Shown in pieces: positions 9,655-23,014 of a stretch of 64,000 nt of DNA. The position numbers and the translations under genes are program-made. The number at the start of each line of letters is the position of its first letter. Positions within the stretch are counted from its first letter, which is position 1. The notes beneath the pieces are model-generated. The model had not been told where the DNA came from. It saw nothing but the letters and a program-made list of their open reading frames with translations, and did no database searches. This DNA comes from Carya illinoinensis (Eukaryota; Streptophyta; Magnoliopsida; Fagales; Juglandaceae), in the NCBI RefSeq assembly GCF_018687715.1, contig NC_056764.1:684501-748500 (forward strand). The letters are read 5' to 3'.

Positions 9655-12600
9655 TCATTCGAGCCATTCCAAATCAATCAATTTGCTAGGGACTTGAGCA
9701 ATCTTGCGCCATTCTTTTCCTTTTTTCCTTTGCCATTGTTTCTTCAACAAAGCACAGTTTTTTATCTTCAGAATTGAAAGGGAGGCAGGCAGGCCCTCTT
9801 CTGGCATGCACTTGAGCTTAAGGCAGTCATCAATCTGTAATTCTTCAAGAGAAGTGAGGTGTTGAATCCCCTTCTTGTCCAAATATTTCATTTTGGGAAA
9901 ACCACAGATGCGGAGAGAGGTCAGACTGCTGGGCAGCAACCCCGCCTCTGGAAAGGACTCCACATCTTCAGATTCGTCAGCAATTATCATAGTTCTAACT
10001 GAAGAGAGTTTCTGCAAACCCCATTGTATCCGATTGGCAAATAGTTTGTCACAACGGCATATGCTAATTGAATTCAGACTGGGAGGAAAGCCCCCTTCAG
10101 GTAATGACACGACTTCCGGACATTGTTCAATATATAAATACTGAAGAGATTGAAGCCGTTCGTGCATATTGTCAGGCAGTGACCTCAAACTCCCACAGTT
10201 GATGGCCCGAAACCATGTAAGATTAGAGGCACACAGTCCTTTTGGAAAAGATACAAAATTAGGGCAATTATAGATATTGATCTCGAAAGCCATCATATCA
10301 TATACATGATGTTTTTGAAGTGCAATGGATTCCAGATTCCTACACTCATTGATATCAAGAATACGAAGCTTTGGGAATAAATCTAATGGAAATGACCTGA
10401 GAGATTCACAACCGTTTAAACTCACATTTTCAAGGGATGAATAATCCAGGTACATTGGGAGCTCTAACTTCATACAGTTTGTAATCTCAAGGGTTTTTAA
10501 AGTGGATGGTAAACTGCGCATGGGAAGACACGTAAGGGAAGAACAGTCTCTGATTCTTAAGTCGTGAAGACAACTGTCAGAGTCCATTATTCCATCCAGT
10601 ACAGGCTCTAATGCGTCAAATCCTTCAATTGTGATCTCTAGCAATCCAGTTGGCAACTCCTTCAAGAGAACCTCATTACAGAGTCTAAGCCACAAAAGAG
10701 GAGCCCTTGGGAGTGAAGCTACCAGTTGCGGACATTTATTAACCTCGAGATAGTATAAAGAAGGAAGATCTGTAGGTAATGCTCCTGTAAATCTGGGGCA
10801 GGACCGAATATTAAGCCCTTCAAGATTAGGAAAAGCTCTACCTCCATTTTCCACTCCAAAAGAAACCCATATCCTCCACTTGACCATATTCTCAAATATT
10901 AGATCTTTCAAGGCCCCAAATGGCTCAATTAGAGAATCGCCACTGCCATAAAACTCAGGACCAACTGTTACAAGTTCGTCAAACCCAACAATATGAAGCT
11001 CCTGCAGAAAGGGTAGTTGCCCAAGTGGTGGCAAGCTGCTGCAGTGTTTACAGTTTTGTAGATAAATAGATGCCATTTTAGAGAATGAAAGATGCCCCAC
11101 CCAATCTGGGAAGATTTTCCCACCGTAATAGTTAATGGTTAGACTTTTCAAATTTATGTGGGGCTCAAGATTCTCAAGTACACTTCTTTGACTCTCTGAA
11201 ATGTTAATATCATCATTCCATTCCAACCCCAACTCCTCAAGGTACCTCCTGTCCTTCATCCTTGCATCCAATGCATCCCTTGGAAATTCAACATTTTGGA
11301 GCTCTCTAATAGAAAGCTTTCCCCGAGGACTGGCAAGTTTTCTTAACTCTTTAATGCAAGACTCATTATTTTTGCCAATCACAAATTGAGTCAATGTCTG
11401 GAGACATTTTAGTCCATCCAGTGTTATCGGCATCTCTTTTATTCCAGTGCTAGTAATATCAAGATGACGCAAATTAAGGAGTTTCCACATTTTTTGTGGC
11501 AATGAAGTAAGATTTGGACAACCCAAAAGCTTCAATGTTTGCAAATTGCATAACTTACATATAGAATCAGGCAGTCTTTTGATGGCAGTGAAGGAAAGGT
11601 CTAAATATCGCAGATGTTTACTTTTGCCAATTGAGTCAGGCAATTCGGTCACATTGCCATACTCGGACAAAGAAAGCACTCGCAGGTATGTAAATTGTGG
11701 CAATAATTCAAATAGTACCTTTTTGGATAAGTGGGAGAAAGGAATCGATAACAATTCTAGTGGTAAGAAGGTGCGCAGCTGCGTAGCCTCGTGACAAGGC
11801 TGGAACTTCTTAAAGCTATCAAATTTTGTTTTGACATAGGATAGATGGCGAGTCTTGTTTCCGATCTTGTAAGAACAGTCACCTTCCAATCTAACGGTAC
11901 ATTGCCCAGACACAAATTTTGCTAGGTCATTGACAAGATCATGCATTACAAATTGTGATTTATTGTCGTTTAATTGTTGGAATAATGATCTTGACACGAG
12001 AGCTTGGAAGTAATCATCGCCAGTTTCTTCCATTGTTTTGTTTCCTTGTTCTTGCAAGAAACCTTCAGCCATCCATAGAAATATTAATTGATTTTTTTCA
12101 AAAACATAATCCTTGGGAAATATTGAACAATAAGCAAAGCACCGTTTCAGATGTGAGGGGAGATGCTTGTAGCTTAATCTTAGAACGGGCATGACATTTA
12201 TCTGCTCAATTGGTAAATCCCATAACTCGCTCTTCAATATCATATCCCATTCAGCAACATCCAATTTAGACCTTAAAAGAGCCCCAATTGTTTTGATTGC
12301 TAAAGGAAGACCTCCGCACTTCTCCACAATCTGTCTACCTAATGCTTCTAGTTGTGGATAAGCATCAGCCTTTCCTTTGGGGAATGCATGTTTTGTAAAA
12401 AGTGACCAGCAATCTTCTTCTAGTAAGTTCGAGAGATTACGAGTTACATCAGCACGCATGGCTAATGCAACGTCAGCCTCGCGTGTTGTCACAATGACCT
12501 TACTTCCTTGCGCTCCAGATTTAAAGGAATTGCTTAGAACCTCCCATTGAACATAATTTGTATTCCAAACATCATCTAAAACAAAAAGAAATCTCTTTCC

Positions 12601-13410
12601 CGCCAATTTTTCCTTTAGTGTAACTTGAATCTCGTCTAGATCTTTTGTATCATAGAATGACTTGGTTACTTTCTCTAGAATTGTTTTCACTATCTTAAAT
12701 ATATCAAATTCATCCGAAACACAAAACCATGCTACAACGTTAAAATGCTCCTTCACCTTGCTGTCATTGTATACAATCTGGGCAAGGGCGGTCTTGCCGA
12801 TTCCCCCCATGCCGACTATGGCAATCACACTCATCTCTTTGCCATTTACGCCAACTGACAACAACTCCTCAATTATTATCTCCCTATCTTCACTTCTACC
12901 ACAAATATGGGATTCTTCAACCAAAGAGGTTGTAGGGAATCTTTCGTATTGTTTCCCTCCAACACCATCTCTCAAACCTATAGCATCTTTTTGACTTGCT
13001 AGATATTCTAGTGTCTCAAGCACCACTTCTATCTTTGTTTCTGTATCCTTCACAAAAGGATTAAGACAAGAGATAGAATTCCGTACCTTTTTTGCGGTGG
13101 TTTCAAATTCAGCATCCAATTTACGTTGCAAGGCGTCAGTAGCAATCTCATCCAAGATGTCCTCTGCATCGTAGAACGCATCCTTCAGCTCATCAATCCA
13201 CCTTCTTACATCAGGTTTTGTGACTTGCTTTTCCTCCGCGTCTTCGAGCACTGCGCTCACAGACAAAAGTGTTGCGTCCAACTTCTTTAGGAGTCTATCG
13301 GGGAGTTTTCGCCCCTGAAAGAAGTCGAGGATTTCACGAGATGCAACCTTCTCAGCTAACACTTGGAGAACCGCAGAGAGAAACGCTCCTCCCACCAACG
13401 CCCCAGCCAT
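9655..13410 (-). CDS. CC-NB-ARC-LRR disease resistance protein, RPP13-like protein 1 type, intact
   Basis: This is a single-exon gene of 1251 codons. NLRs of this class bind ADP/ATP and trigger immunity when an effector is sensed. Domains: an Rx_N-like coiled coil at about 5-115 (LEDAEEK, DAEDILDE); NB-ARC at about 170-440 with P-loop GMGGIGKT (200-207), kinase-2 FLFVLDDVW (274-282), RNBS-B GSKVIVTTR (302-310) and GLPL (367-370); MHD at 489-491; then about 700 residues of leucine-rich repeats from about 570 to the end. All nucleotide-binding motifs are present, although the P-loop ends in KTA rather than KTT. The start MAGALVGG matches the paralogue. Length is normal for the group. It faces away from TAB2 (1.46 kb apart) and is the intact member of a tandem pair. 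The specificity cannot be told from sequence. Confidence 0.96.
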   Translation of the reverse strand: MAGALVGGAFLSAVLQVLAEKVASREILDFFQGRKLPDRLLKKLDATLLSVSAVLEDAEEKQVTKPDVRRWIDELKDAFYDAEDILDEIATDALQRKLDAEFETTAKKVRNSISCLNPFVKDTETKIEVVLETLEYLASQKDAIGLRDGVGGKQYERFPTTSLVEESHICGRSEDREIIIEELLSVGVNGKEMSVIAIVGMGGIGKTALAQIVYNDSKVKEHFNVVAWFCVSDEFDIFKIVKTILEKVTKSFYDTKDLDEIQVTLKEKLAGKRFLFVLDDVWNTNYVQWEVLSNSFKSGAQGSKVIVTTREADVALAMRADVTRNLSNLLEEDCWSLFTKHAFPKGKADAYPQLEALGRQIVEKCGGLPLAIKTIGALLRSKLDVAEWDMILKSELWDLPIEQINVMPVLRLSYKHLPSHLKRCFAYCSIFPKDYVFEKNQLIFLWMAEGFLQEQGNKTMEETGDDYFQALVSRSLFQQLNDNKSQFVMHDLVNDLAKFVSGQCTVRLEGDCSYKIGNKTRHLSYVKTKFDSFKKFQPCHEATQLRTFLPLELLSIPFSHLSKKVLFELLPQFTYLRVLSLSEYGNVTELPDSIGKSKHLRYLDLSFTAIKRLPDSICKLCNLQTLKLLGCPNLTSLPQKMWKLLNLRHLDITSTGIKEMPITLDGLKCLQTLTQFVIGKNNESCIKELRKLASPRGKLSIRELQNVEFPRDALDARMKDRRYLEELGLEWNDDINISESQRSVLENLEPHINLKSLTINYYGGKIFPDWVGHLSFSKMASIYLQNCKHCSSLPPLGQLPFLQELHIVGFDELVTVGPEFYGSGDSLIEPFGALKDLIFENMVKWRIWVSFGVENGGRAFPNLEGLNIRSCPRFTGALPTDLPSLYYLEVNKCPQLVASLPRAPLLWLRLCNEVLLKELPTGLLEITIEGFDALEPVLDGIMDSDSCLHDLRIRDCSSLTCLPMRSLPSTLKTLEITNCMKLELPMYLDYSSLENVSLNGCESLRSFPLDLFPKLRILDINECRNLESIALQKHHVYDMMAFEINIYNCPNFVSFPKGLCASNLTWFRAINCGSLRSLPDNMHERLQSLQYLYIEQCPEVVSLPEGGFPPSLNSISICRCDKLFANRIQWGLQKLSSVRTMIIADESEDVESFPEAGLLPSSLTSLRICGFPKMKYLDKKGIQHLTSLEELQIDDCLKLKCMPEEGLPASLSILKIKNCALLKKQWQRKKGKEWRKIAQVPSKLIDLEWLE

Positions 13411-14868
13411 GTTTTCTACTTTGCAATGGAAGAAACCAAAGGAAATGAAGGCAGGTGATAGCCAAATGTATCATTTGTATCTACGAAGAATGGGGTTATA
13501 TAATATGATTATACACGAAACAGGAACCCCATTAATGGCGTAAATAGTTGCATTAATGCAAGTAAAAGTAACTTGTCAAAGTTAGCTTAGAATTTAGGAA
13601 TATTGTTACTTTAGAACATGGTTCGTGGAAATGAAGCAGCCGGGTGGTGAAAGGAGATAGCTTTAGATTCCGCTGGTCGATTGATGCGGCCGAATGTGGC
13701 GGACTCTCGCACCATAACATATATATCAAAGTAAGCAAGTAAAAAAGGGAAAGCAGGAAAATATTCGGCGAGGAAAACGTGAAATGTCGAATTGTCCTCG
13801 TGCACCTGGGCCTGCAATGCCATCAAAGCCGTACCCTTCACCATTTTCATACAATATGGTGGTGGCCCTTTTTACTAATGGGTTGGCAAACTTGCATCGG
13901 CTGTTTGAGAAAATGAAATACTGAAACTATCTTGTGCCCCCAAGAAGTATGAAATTATAACGGTATAAAAACATGGTAGATCGAGAGAAGCAAAAAGCTA
14001 GGATTCGGACAGGGCCATATCCCGTCTTTTCACTGAATTTTGATGCTAGTCTTTGTGATCGTCCATCTATGGTTGAAGACAGAGAGGGAGGGAGAGGGAG
14101 GGAGAGACGGAGAGGAAGAAAGAAAGATACTTTATGCCTATAAAAGAAAGAAGAGAAGAGAAGGATAGCTATGGACATCGCTTTTGAAAAAGAGAGATGA
14201 GAATCTGGACGGCATTATCTCAAAATTTCTCTCCTTTGAGTGGAAGAACCAAATGTGTTTATTCTGCAACAAAGAATAGAAAAGGAGATAAACTGATAAA
14301 GACGAACGGAATGCTTTAGGACAGTACTGACGTGATAAAGATGAGAATTTTGAAAGTTTAAAATATTATTTTTTAATATAGTTATTATTTTAAAATTAGA
14401 AAAAAAAAATTATATTAAAATTTTAAAAAATTAAATTATTTATTATATTTTATGTAAAATTTTTAAAAAAATTATAATAATAAAATAAGAATTTTAAGTT
14501 GATATGTCTTTCAAACTTGCACTTAGAGGCTCAATTCATACAATCCCTTGGAAGGTTTTGAATTTTAATCAAGTCTTCTAAAAGGGGATTTACTTAACAT
14601 TATGGAGAAATGCTAAAATGAAAATTTAACAAATCTCAAGGTTTGTGGGGGAAAAGAAATTAGATTTCTGGACTTTTTATATTCAAGGGGAAGGGAATAA
14701 TGTAAATTTGAAAATGGGCCTACTCCGGGCCTAAAATCTGATGACCATAACCAGTCCTTTCTCAAGCTCGGCCCATTATCTCCAACGGATATTTCTGGCG
14801 GAAGATAAGCACACGTCTGTCTTCCTTTATGATCTCTCACACACTGTTGTCAGTTACTGAGTAATCCC
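13411..14868. promoter_or_regulatory. Shared upstream region of the divergent NLR and TAB2 genes
   Basis: This 1.46-kb spacer separates two genes transcribed away from each other. It holds a GGGA/GAGA-rich purine tract (14079-14135) and an AT-rich stretch at 14355-14500 with partly self-complementary arms that resembles a small AT-rich insertion. Open frames here are short and unsupported. The promoters of both genes must lie in or near it, but no single element can be assigned with confidence. Confidence 0.5.
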
Positions 14869-17800
14869 ATGGCTTGTCTAAGCTTCGACGCCACCAGGAT
14901 CAGAACCCCAACGCTCCTGTCTCACAAACCCATCTCCATCTTTACCTCCCTCATAAAACCCGTTAAAATTTCATATTGTTTCTTCAAAAAGCCTTCACCT
15001 ATCAAATCAAAACTCAACCTCTTCCGGTCAGAAAGCTCGGTTTCTACACCAAAAGAAGTGGAAGTTGATGATGAAGAGGACGACCCAACAGCAGAGCTCT
15101 GCTTTCTTGACCCGGAAACCGATCCCGGGAGCGTTTCAGAGTGGGAGTTGGATTTTTGCTCTCGACCCATCCTAGATATCAGGGGGAAGAAGGTCTGGGA
15201 GCTAGTTGTATGCGACAGTTCGCTTTCACTTCAATACACAAAGTATTTCCCCAACAATGTCATCAACAGTGTCACTTTGAAGGACGCTATTGTGTCGATA
15301 AGCGACTATTTGGGCGTCCCATTACCAGAGAAAATCCGCTTCTTTAGGTGAATTATTACCCGATATTCTATGCCTAACTTTGTGTGTGTGGGTGCGTGAG
15401 TCGGCGGGTGGGATTTTCTTTTTGCGTCTATTTTGATCAATATCTTTAACAAAAGGTTAATTGTTGGCTTGAAGGTCACAGATGCAGACAATTATAACAA
15501 AAGCTTGTAAGGAACTTGGTATAAAACCTATTCCAAGTAAACGGGTGCGTATGGCTTGCCCATCACTTTGTTAATCTTTTTGTCTTACTATCAACTTAAG
15601 GCTTGTTTTATTTATGTGCATTTGTTATTTGTGGAGTTCAAAACAGTAAGCTCCCATGCGGTTAAGGGCAACTAGGTTGAACACCGGATCACGGATAAAG
15701 ATCCTTACTTTGAGCGAATTGAGCTACATTTTGAGAACATTGAATGAAGGATGTCACTCCTAGAAGATAGCCGCCATATACATTACCATAAAGGATTTTA
15801 GTTATGTCTCATCAATAGTGTAGTATGATGCTTAAGTCAAAGTTAGCGTTGGTGGAAAGTTCTGTTGGCTTTTCTTGTATATATATCCATCTCCAAGAAA
15901 GAACAAGAGAGAAGGAAAAAACAGGTGTTGCATCAGTTATATAGTCACATTAAAAAAATTTTGACTTGCAATTACAGTAGAACACTTGGGAAAATGTAGT
16001 TATACGTTGGGGTGTAAAATTTTCGGTCTGGTCCCGACCGGACCATAGTGAAACCGGTTGGTTTCAGTCCTAATAGATGCGAAATTTCGGTTATCAGTCT
16101 GGTCCAGGGGTGTGGTTTTTTCACCCCAGACCAGACCTTCCGATTATAATTATATATATTTTTAAATATATTTTATATATATTATTTTGTATCGTAATTG
16201 TATAAGTCAATTGTGTAATTTTCATCTAACCTATCACCATTGACAATATAAAATGTTAAATATACAACTATTAATTAAGTAATATATTATATGCTATGAT
16301 AAATCATACTTATAAAAAAAAAACGTTATGATAAATCATAATATTATATGCAATGATATACATGCTCACTATCTACACCTAATTAAAGTAATTAGGTAAA
16401 TTTTTTGTAAGATTCCTAAGTTGCAAGCAAGTATGAAGTATCTTTAGTCAATGACAATTATTCATTAACCATATATAAGATGTTAAAATTTTAATATACG
16501 TCATTATGCATTAAATATCATAATACAATTTACATACTATTGAGTACCAATTTACATACTCATTAATTATTTTTTTAATGAGTTAGTTACATAATCCACA
16601 TTAAAAAGCTCACTTAAAGTGAAAATAAAGTTAAATAGTGCAAATAAAGTTTGATAACTTTTCCAACTTTTTTTAGGCTATTTTCAAGTACAAAATGTGC
16701 TAATAAAGTTAAATAGTTTATATTTAAAAGTGTAAACATTGTGGGTTTTTTTTGTATAGATGAGCTGAAAGTACACATTAGAAGTGATTTTGGACTTTCT
16801 ATATGTTTGGCCCATTTTACATTGGCCCGGACTGAATAGGACTGATAGCTAACGGTTCAGTATGGTCTATAGGGGTACTCGGTCTGGAAAAAGGGTGGAC
16901 CGAAATTTTCGGTCCTGTCCAAAAACCCCCCTGGATCGGACCAATTACACCCATAGCTATATGCCAACTTCTCCTCCGCACGAGTGTGTGTGTGTGTGAT
17001 TTGCAAAGAAGGCACTAATGTTGGGCACAGGTTGCATGCAATGTCATCTGAGTGTAGAAGGATTCTTTGGTTCTTTTACCTAACCTATAAATATCCAGTT
17101 TGAGTTTATAGTTAGGACCAGTTGATCTATATTCCCACTTATTGTGGTTGTTTCATTATTTTTCAGTGTCTTTCGCTTCTTCTATGGCTGGAAGAACGCT
17201 ATGAGACTGTGTACATGCGTCATCCTGGTTTTCAGAAGGGGTCTAAACCACTTCTAGCATTAGACAACCCTTTCCCAATGGAGCTTCCAGATAATCTATT
17301 CGGTGAAAAATGGGCATTTGTCCAATTACCTTTTTCAGGTAAAGGCACGGCAGCTTTTACTTTCAATTATGAAAAACACTAGATTTGTGTAGTTCCCCCA
17401 TCCTATTTATGGAAAAATAATGTATATGCTCCATATTAAAGGTTACGAGAGTGTTTTCCCTGCTGTTTACATTATTAGCCATCAGATGAGCTATATTTCA
17501 ACATCCAATTTTAATATGTGGCTATGTCATCAAGGCAGCATTTCACAAAAGCTACTGTCATACATACAAGTTTCACTTAATTCAAAAGCTGATGCTATGA
17601 TTTTCTTTTTCAATTTATGTCATGAGCTTCTACTGATTCTTACTCTCCTGTTTTCAGCTGTTCGTGAGGAGGCCTCATCCTTGGAGACAACATTTGTGTT
17701 TGGTGCAGGTTTAGATTTGGATTTACTAGGTATTGAAATTGATGACAAGACGTTGGTTCCAGGACTGGCTGTCACATCTTCACGTGCTAAGCCTTTAGCA

Positions 17801-18689
17801 GGTATATATTCGTCTTGCATCTTCAATAAGCACATAATTCTTGGTAGATTCTTGTCTTTATGTTTCTTTTATCCGGTTCACTAATCACTATCTATATACA
17901 TGACCAAACTGCTTTTCACATCTTTTTGAAAATCTATCTGAATATGACCTATACTTGTTTGCATGCTATTTTTTAGCTGCAGTTGATCTTAAGAACCTGA
18001 TTGCTGCACGTGGTACTTGAGTCTAATGTCATAGGGGCATGCATGGTAGAATCCAAGTGCCTAACGCTGCACAAGCAATGTCTCGTGCCTGGCAAGTCTT
18101 GCTGCCATAAGTAGTGGCATGAGATGTAGTGTGATATAATAGGTGCATGATTATAACTTCAGTGAGTACATAGTTTTTACAATCAAATCCAAGCTAAATG
18201 GAAGGCATACGAGTGTGGGTGTGGAAAGGAGCATTATGCATTGTTCTGATTCTTAATGGGTATGCATGACTTAATGCTAGAGCAGGATTCTTGTTGACTA
18301 AGCACATTTTGAGGAGCAACTATAATAACAGCTCTTGTAGAAAATCGTGCCATTAGTTGAAGTTCTTAGCCAATTTATGCTGCTCCTATAGATATCAAAG
18401 TATCATATGATAAAAACCTGCTCTTGCAGCTTGGATGAATGGACTTGAAGTCAGCTCAATTGAAACTGATATCAGTCGCGGTTGCTTGCTTCTGTCTGTT
18501 GGAATTTCTAGCCGGTATGTTTATGCCACTTACAAGAAAACTCCTGTAACAACAAATGAAGCCGAAGCTTGGGAAGCAGCAAAGAAAGCTTGTGGAGGGT
18601 TACATTTTCTTGCCATTCAAGAAGATTTGGATTCAGATGACTGTGTTGGATTTTGGCTCCTACTAGACTTGCCACCTCCACCTGTATAA
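14869..18689 (+). CDS. TAB2: TAB2/ATAB2-like chloroplast RNA-binding translation factor
   Basis: Five exons: 14869-15347, 15475-15544, 17167-17338, 17658-17801 and 18430-18689. They sum to 1125 nt, or 374 aa, the length I recall for Arabidopsis ATAB2. All introns are GT-AG. The first 60 or so residues are Ser/basic-rich and look like a chloroplast transit peptide. The rest is strongly TAB2-like: [20 protein letters not shown] across exon 2, [13 protein letters not shown] in exon 3, LDLDLLGIE in exon 4 and the tail [15 protein letters not shown]2 proteins bind the psaB 5' leader in Chlamydomonas and support translation of photosystem I and II subunits in plants, acting in the chloroplast stroma. 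Intron 2 (1.6 kb) carries an hAT-like insertion. No disabling lesion was seen. Confidence 0.96.
16007..16955. mobile_element. Non-autonomous hAT-like element in TAB2 intron 2
   Basis: The ends are TTGGGGTGTAAAA and, inverted, TATGGGTGTAATT, similar to hAT terminal repeats. The flanking octamers GTTATACG (15999-16006) and GCTATATG (16956-16963) match in six of eight bases. Both subterminal regions are rich in CGGTCYGGTCC motifs, while the middle is AT-rich and non-coding. It shares its end type with the element at 37705-41128. Confidence 0.7.
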
Positions 18690-19308
18690 TTTATCAATTT
18701 GTTAAATAAATAAGCATACTTTTCTTTTTCTAACACAATTTTCTACGATAACAATACTTCAGGCATCCTACTGATAAAAAATAAAAATAAAAATAAATTA
18801 AAATTTAAAAAAAATAAAAAACAAAAAACAACAACAACAACAATACTTCAGGCATCCTAATAGCAGACAAATGAAAAAAAATGAATCCGGTTTCTATCTT
18901 TGTTCTTTTCGCCCCCGAGCCCGGTTTATCATTTGCAATTTATTTATAGAAAATCTTGTCATTGGTTGTGAACAATATCTGTAGGCAAATATTTGGCACT
19001 ATTGAATTCACGTTTTCATTAATTATTACTTGCTGTATCAGAGGAAGAAAAAAGAAAAGCGACAAGTTTTTTTAATGACAGTAGATTATACTTCCAGTGT
19101 TACCAAACAACCCATTAACATAAATACTATGTCAAATAGAGTAAAAGAAAAGCAGAGTCTACAGCTATGCATTAAAGTAGATCACCATATTTACCCCAAT
19201 ACATTGTCTGAGAGATATAGAGAGACTCAAATAAGTTCATCAAACACAATTTATATAAAAATAGTTCAAATGCATCCTTGTTCAGTCGAGAGACGACAAA
19301 GCAGGGTT
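18690..19308. other. Spacer between TAB2 and the HS1-like pseudogene
   Basis: The tail of TAB2 and the tail of the convergent HS1-like gene lie here. A low-complexity A-rich tract covers 18777-18845 and a short phrase (ACAATACTTCAGGCATCCTA) occurs twice around it. No gene is seen. Confidence 0.6.
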
Positions 19309-20627
19309 CTAGATGATGGCCTTAGTGAGTTTGTAATCAAACACTTGAAACTTCTCCACGTTAGGCATGACGGTCTTTGCATATTCTTTATGGGCAGGAC
19401 GAGCAACATACTCTGCGATACCCTCCATACTCTCAAAGGTGCATTCAAAGACATGAGTGAAACCTTGAATCTTCTTCTCAGCGCCCACATCCATGCCCCT
19501 GTCACACAACATAAGACCACAAAATAAATTGTATATATTTGGAGTTTGTTCAAAGGATATTTACCTCTGATCATTCAGAGTTTAATACTTCAAGTCTTTA
19601 TTTTCTTATTTTAACTGGTTTTCAGAGTTTTATGATTTATTGATGGGATGGAAAGCTTGCTAATCTATGTGCTCATTTCAGCTAGACGTAGACCCACAAG
19701 TCTTAAGGCCATAATTCTCAAGGGGGTCCTTGAACGAAAAACCTCAAATTTTATTGAAGTACGAATAGCAGAGGCTGCTTCATGAGCTCAACTCTAAATC
19801 GGCTGTTAATACCATTTCTAAACTGCCTCTAAGATATAGAGTAGTATAAGGACTTGAGACAAAAAACCAGAAGATGTACTTAATGTATGCTATCCCTTTT
19901 TTTTTCCCTTTTTTTTTTCTTGGCACTAGCTTTTTTGCTTCTCATCTAATTATGGATCAATAGTTATTTTTGAATCATGTAAATGGCTAGGTAGTTGAAT
20001 ATGAGGATGAAATCGATTGAGAATAACATGAGGTAGAAATTTTACATTCTTCTTTGTCGGTGTTCATCTCAGTTGCATCTCTAACTCTCTTGTAAATATT
20101 CTCAAGCGGCAAAGCAGAGGATGCCAAGCTGCGCATACAGACACAGAGATTTATACAAGCTGGAAGAGGTCCATAATAACTCACCAATTTTCTTTAATGC
20201 TTGATAAGTACGAGAGATTATGGTAAGAAATGACTTCCCTCTCTAGCATTGTTGCAAGTCTTCCAACGAGATCTTAATTGCAAAACCTTAAACCTATGAT
20301 TTTAGATATAATAATATTAAAAATCAACCAAATACGGTTATTGTTTCATGTGGAATTTTCTATGACGTGTGATGTGAAACTCCGACCTCAAGCATATTGG
20401 GTACGTACAGATTTTGTGTTTTTTCTTTCATTGGTATCTTGTAAGAACAAAGAAAAATGATCCTCATGAGGAGCGTAGGGTTACCAGTGTAAGGACTTCA
20501 TTGGCTCGATGAGGTTAAAGAGGTTGGCCATATCTCTGATGAGTTTGGTCGATCTGGGCAGCTCAAGTTTCATCTTTGTACTTTGCTACAAATACTTGCT
20601 TCACTACTGATCCCTTGCTTCTTCCAT
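19309..20627 (-). pseudogene. HS1-like stress-response A/B-barrel (Dabb) protein, disabled
   Basis: Two exons on the minus strand: exon 1 at 20627-20485 and exon 2 at 19498-19309, joined by a GT-AG intron of 986 bp with the phase conserved (a split Trp codon, HWG). Exon 2 is intact and strongly family-like (GFTHVFECTFES, EYVARPAHKEYA, VFDYK). Exon 1 begins MEEA and contains VAKYKDET and LFNLIEPMKSLHW. However, it has a 1-base loss after the fourth codon, an in-frame TGA after KDET and an extra base before KLIRDM. Three lesions in about 140 bases argue for a dead gene. Family members such as Arabidopsis HS1 are small dimeric proteins linked to stress and antimicrobial activity. A sequencing error is less likely given three independent lesions. 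Confidence 0.85.
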
Positions 20628-22562
<1,935 letters not shown>

Positions 22563-22575
22563 GAGTTTTGCTATT

Positions 22576-22857
22576 TTTTTTTTTTTTTCGAAATAAAACC
22601 TCTTTCATTCATATAGTTGTGTGATCAATACATTGTTTATCAACAAGTAAACTATCCAAGACATAGCTTGGTGCCTCTTCTATCCACACATTTTCCTCCT
22701 CAATCAAAATGACAGCCTTAGCCAAATTGTGAGCTACAACATTAGTGTTTCGCTGAGAGTATTTTAGCCTCTATCCATTACATCCCTTGAGACGACTCCT
22801 CAGCTCTTCAACTAGACTACCAACATATGATAGATCCTCCACTATGTGTTTCGCTGA
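22576..22857 (-). mobile_element. 5'-truncated LINE (L1 type) end with poly-A tail and 13-bp target duplication
   Basis: The fragment is flanked by GAGTTTTGCTATT at 22563-22575 and 22858-22870. Read on the minus strand it encodes the end of an RNase H-like domain (LVEELRSRLKGCNG, a stop where Trp is expected, then RLKYSQRNTNVVAHNLAK). A short tail, a stop and a poly-A run (T run at 22574-22588) follow. This is the classic outcome of target-primed reverse transcription that stopped early. Confidence 0.9.
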
Positions 22858-23014
22858 GAGTTTTGCTATTAATATGTGCTTTGTCACTCTCTTCGCAACC
22901 TGATAATGTTACATCACTTCACCCTTTAAAATATACCCGTCTTCATCGGTTTGATGTATAATCAAACCTTTAAAGATTTTTGTCAATGAAATCTCACAAA
23001 GTATATACGGTCAG

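Noticed and set aside
19030..19527. 165-codon plus-strand frame
   Set aside because: It overlaps the antisense of the HS1-like exon 2, which has clear family similarity on the other strand.
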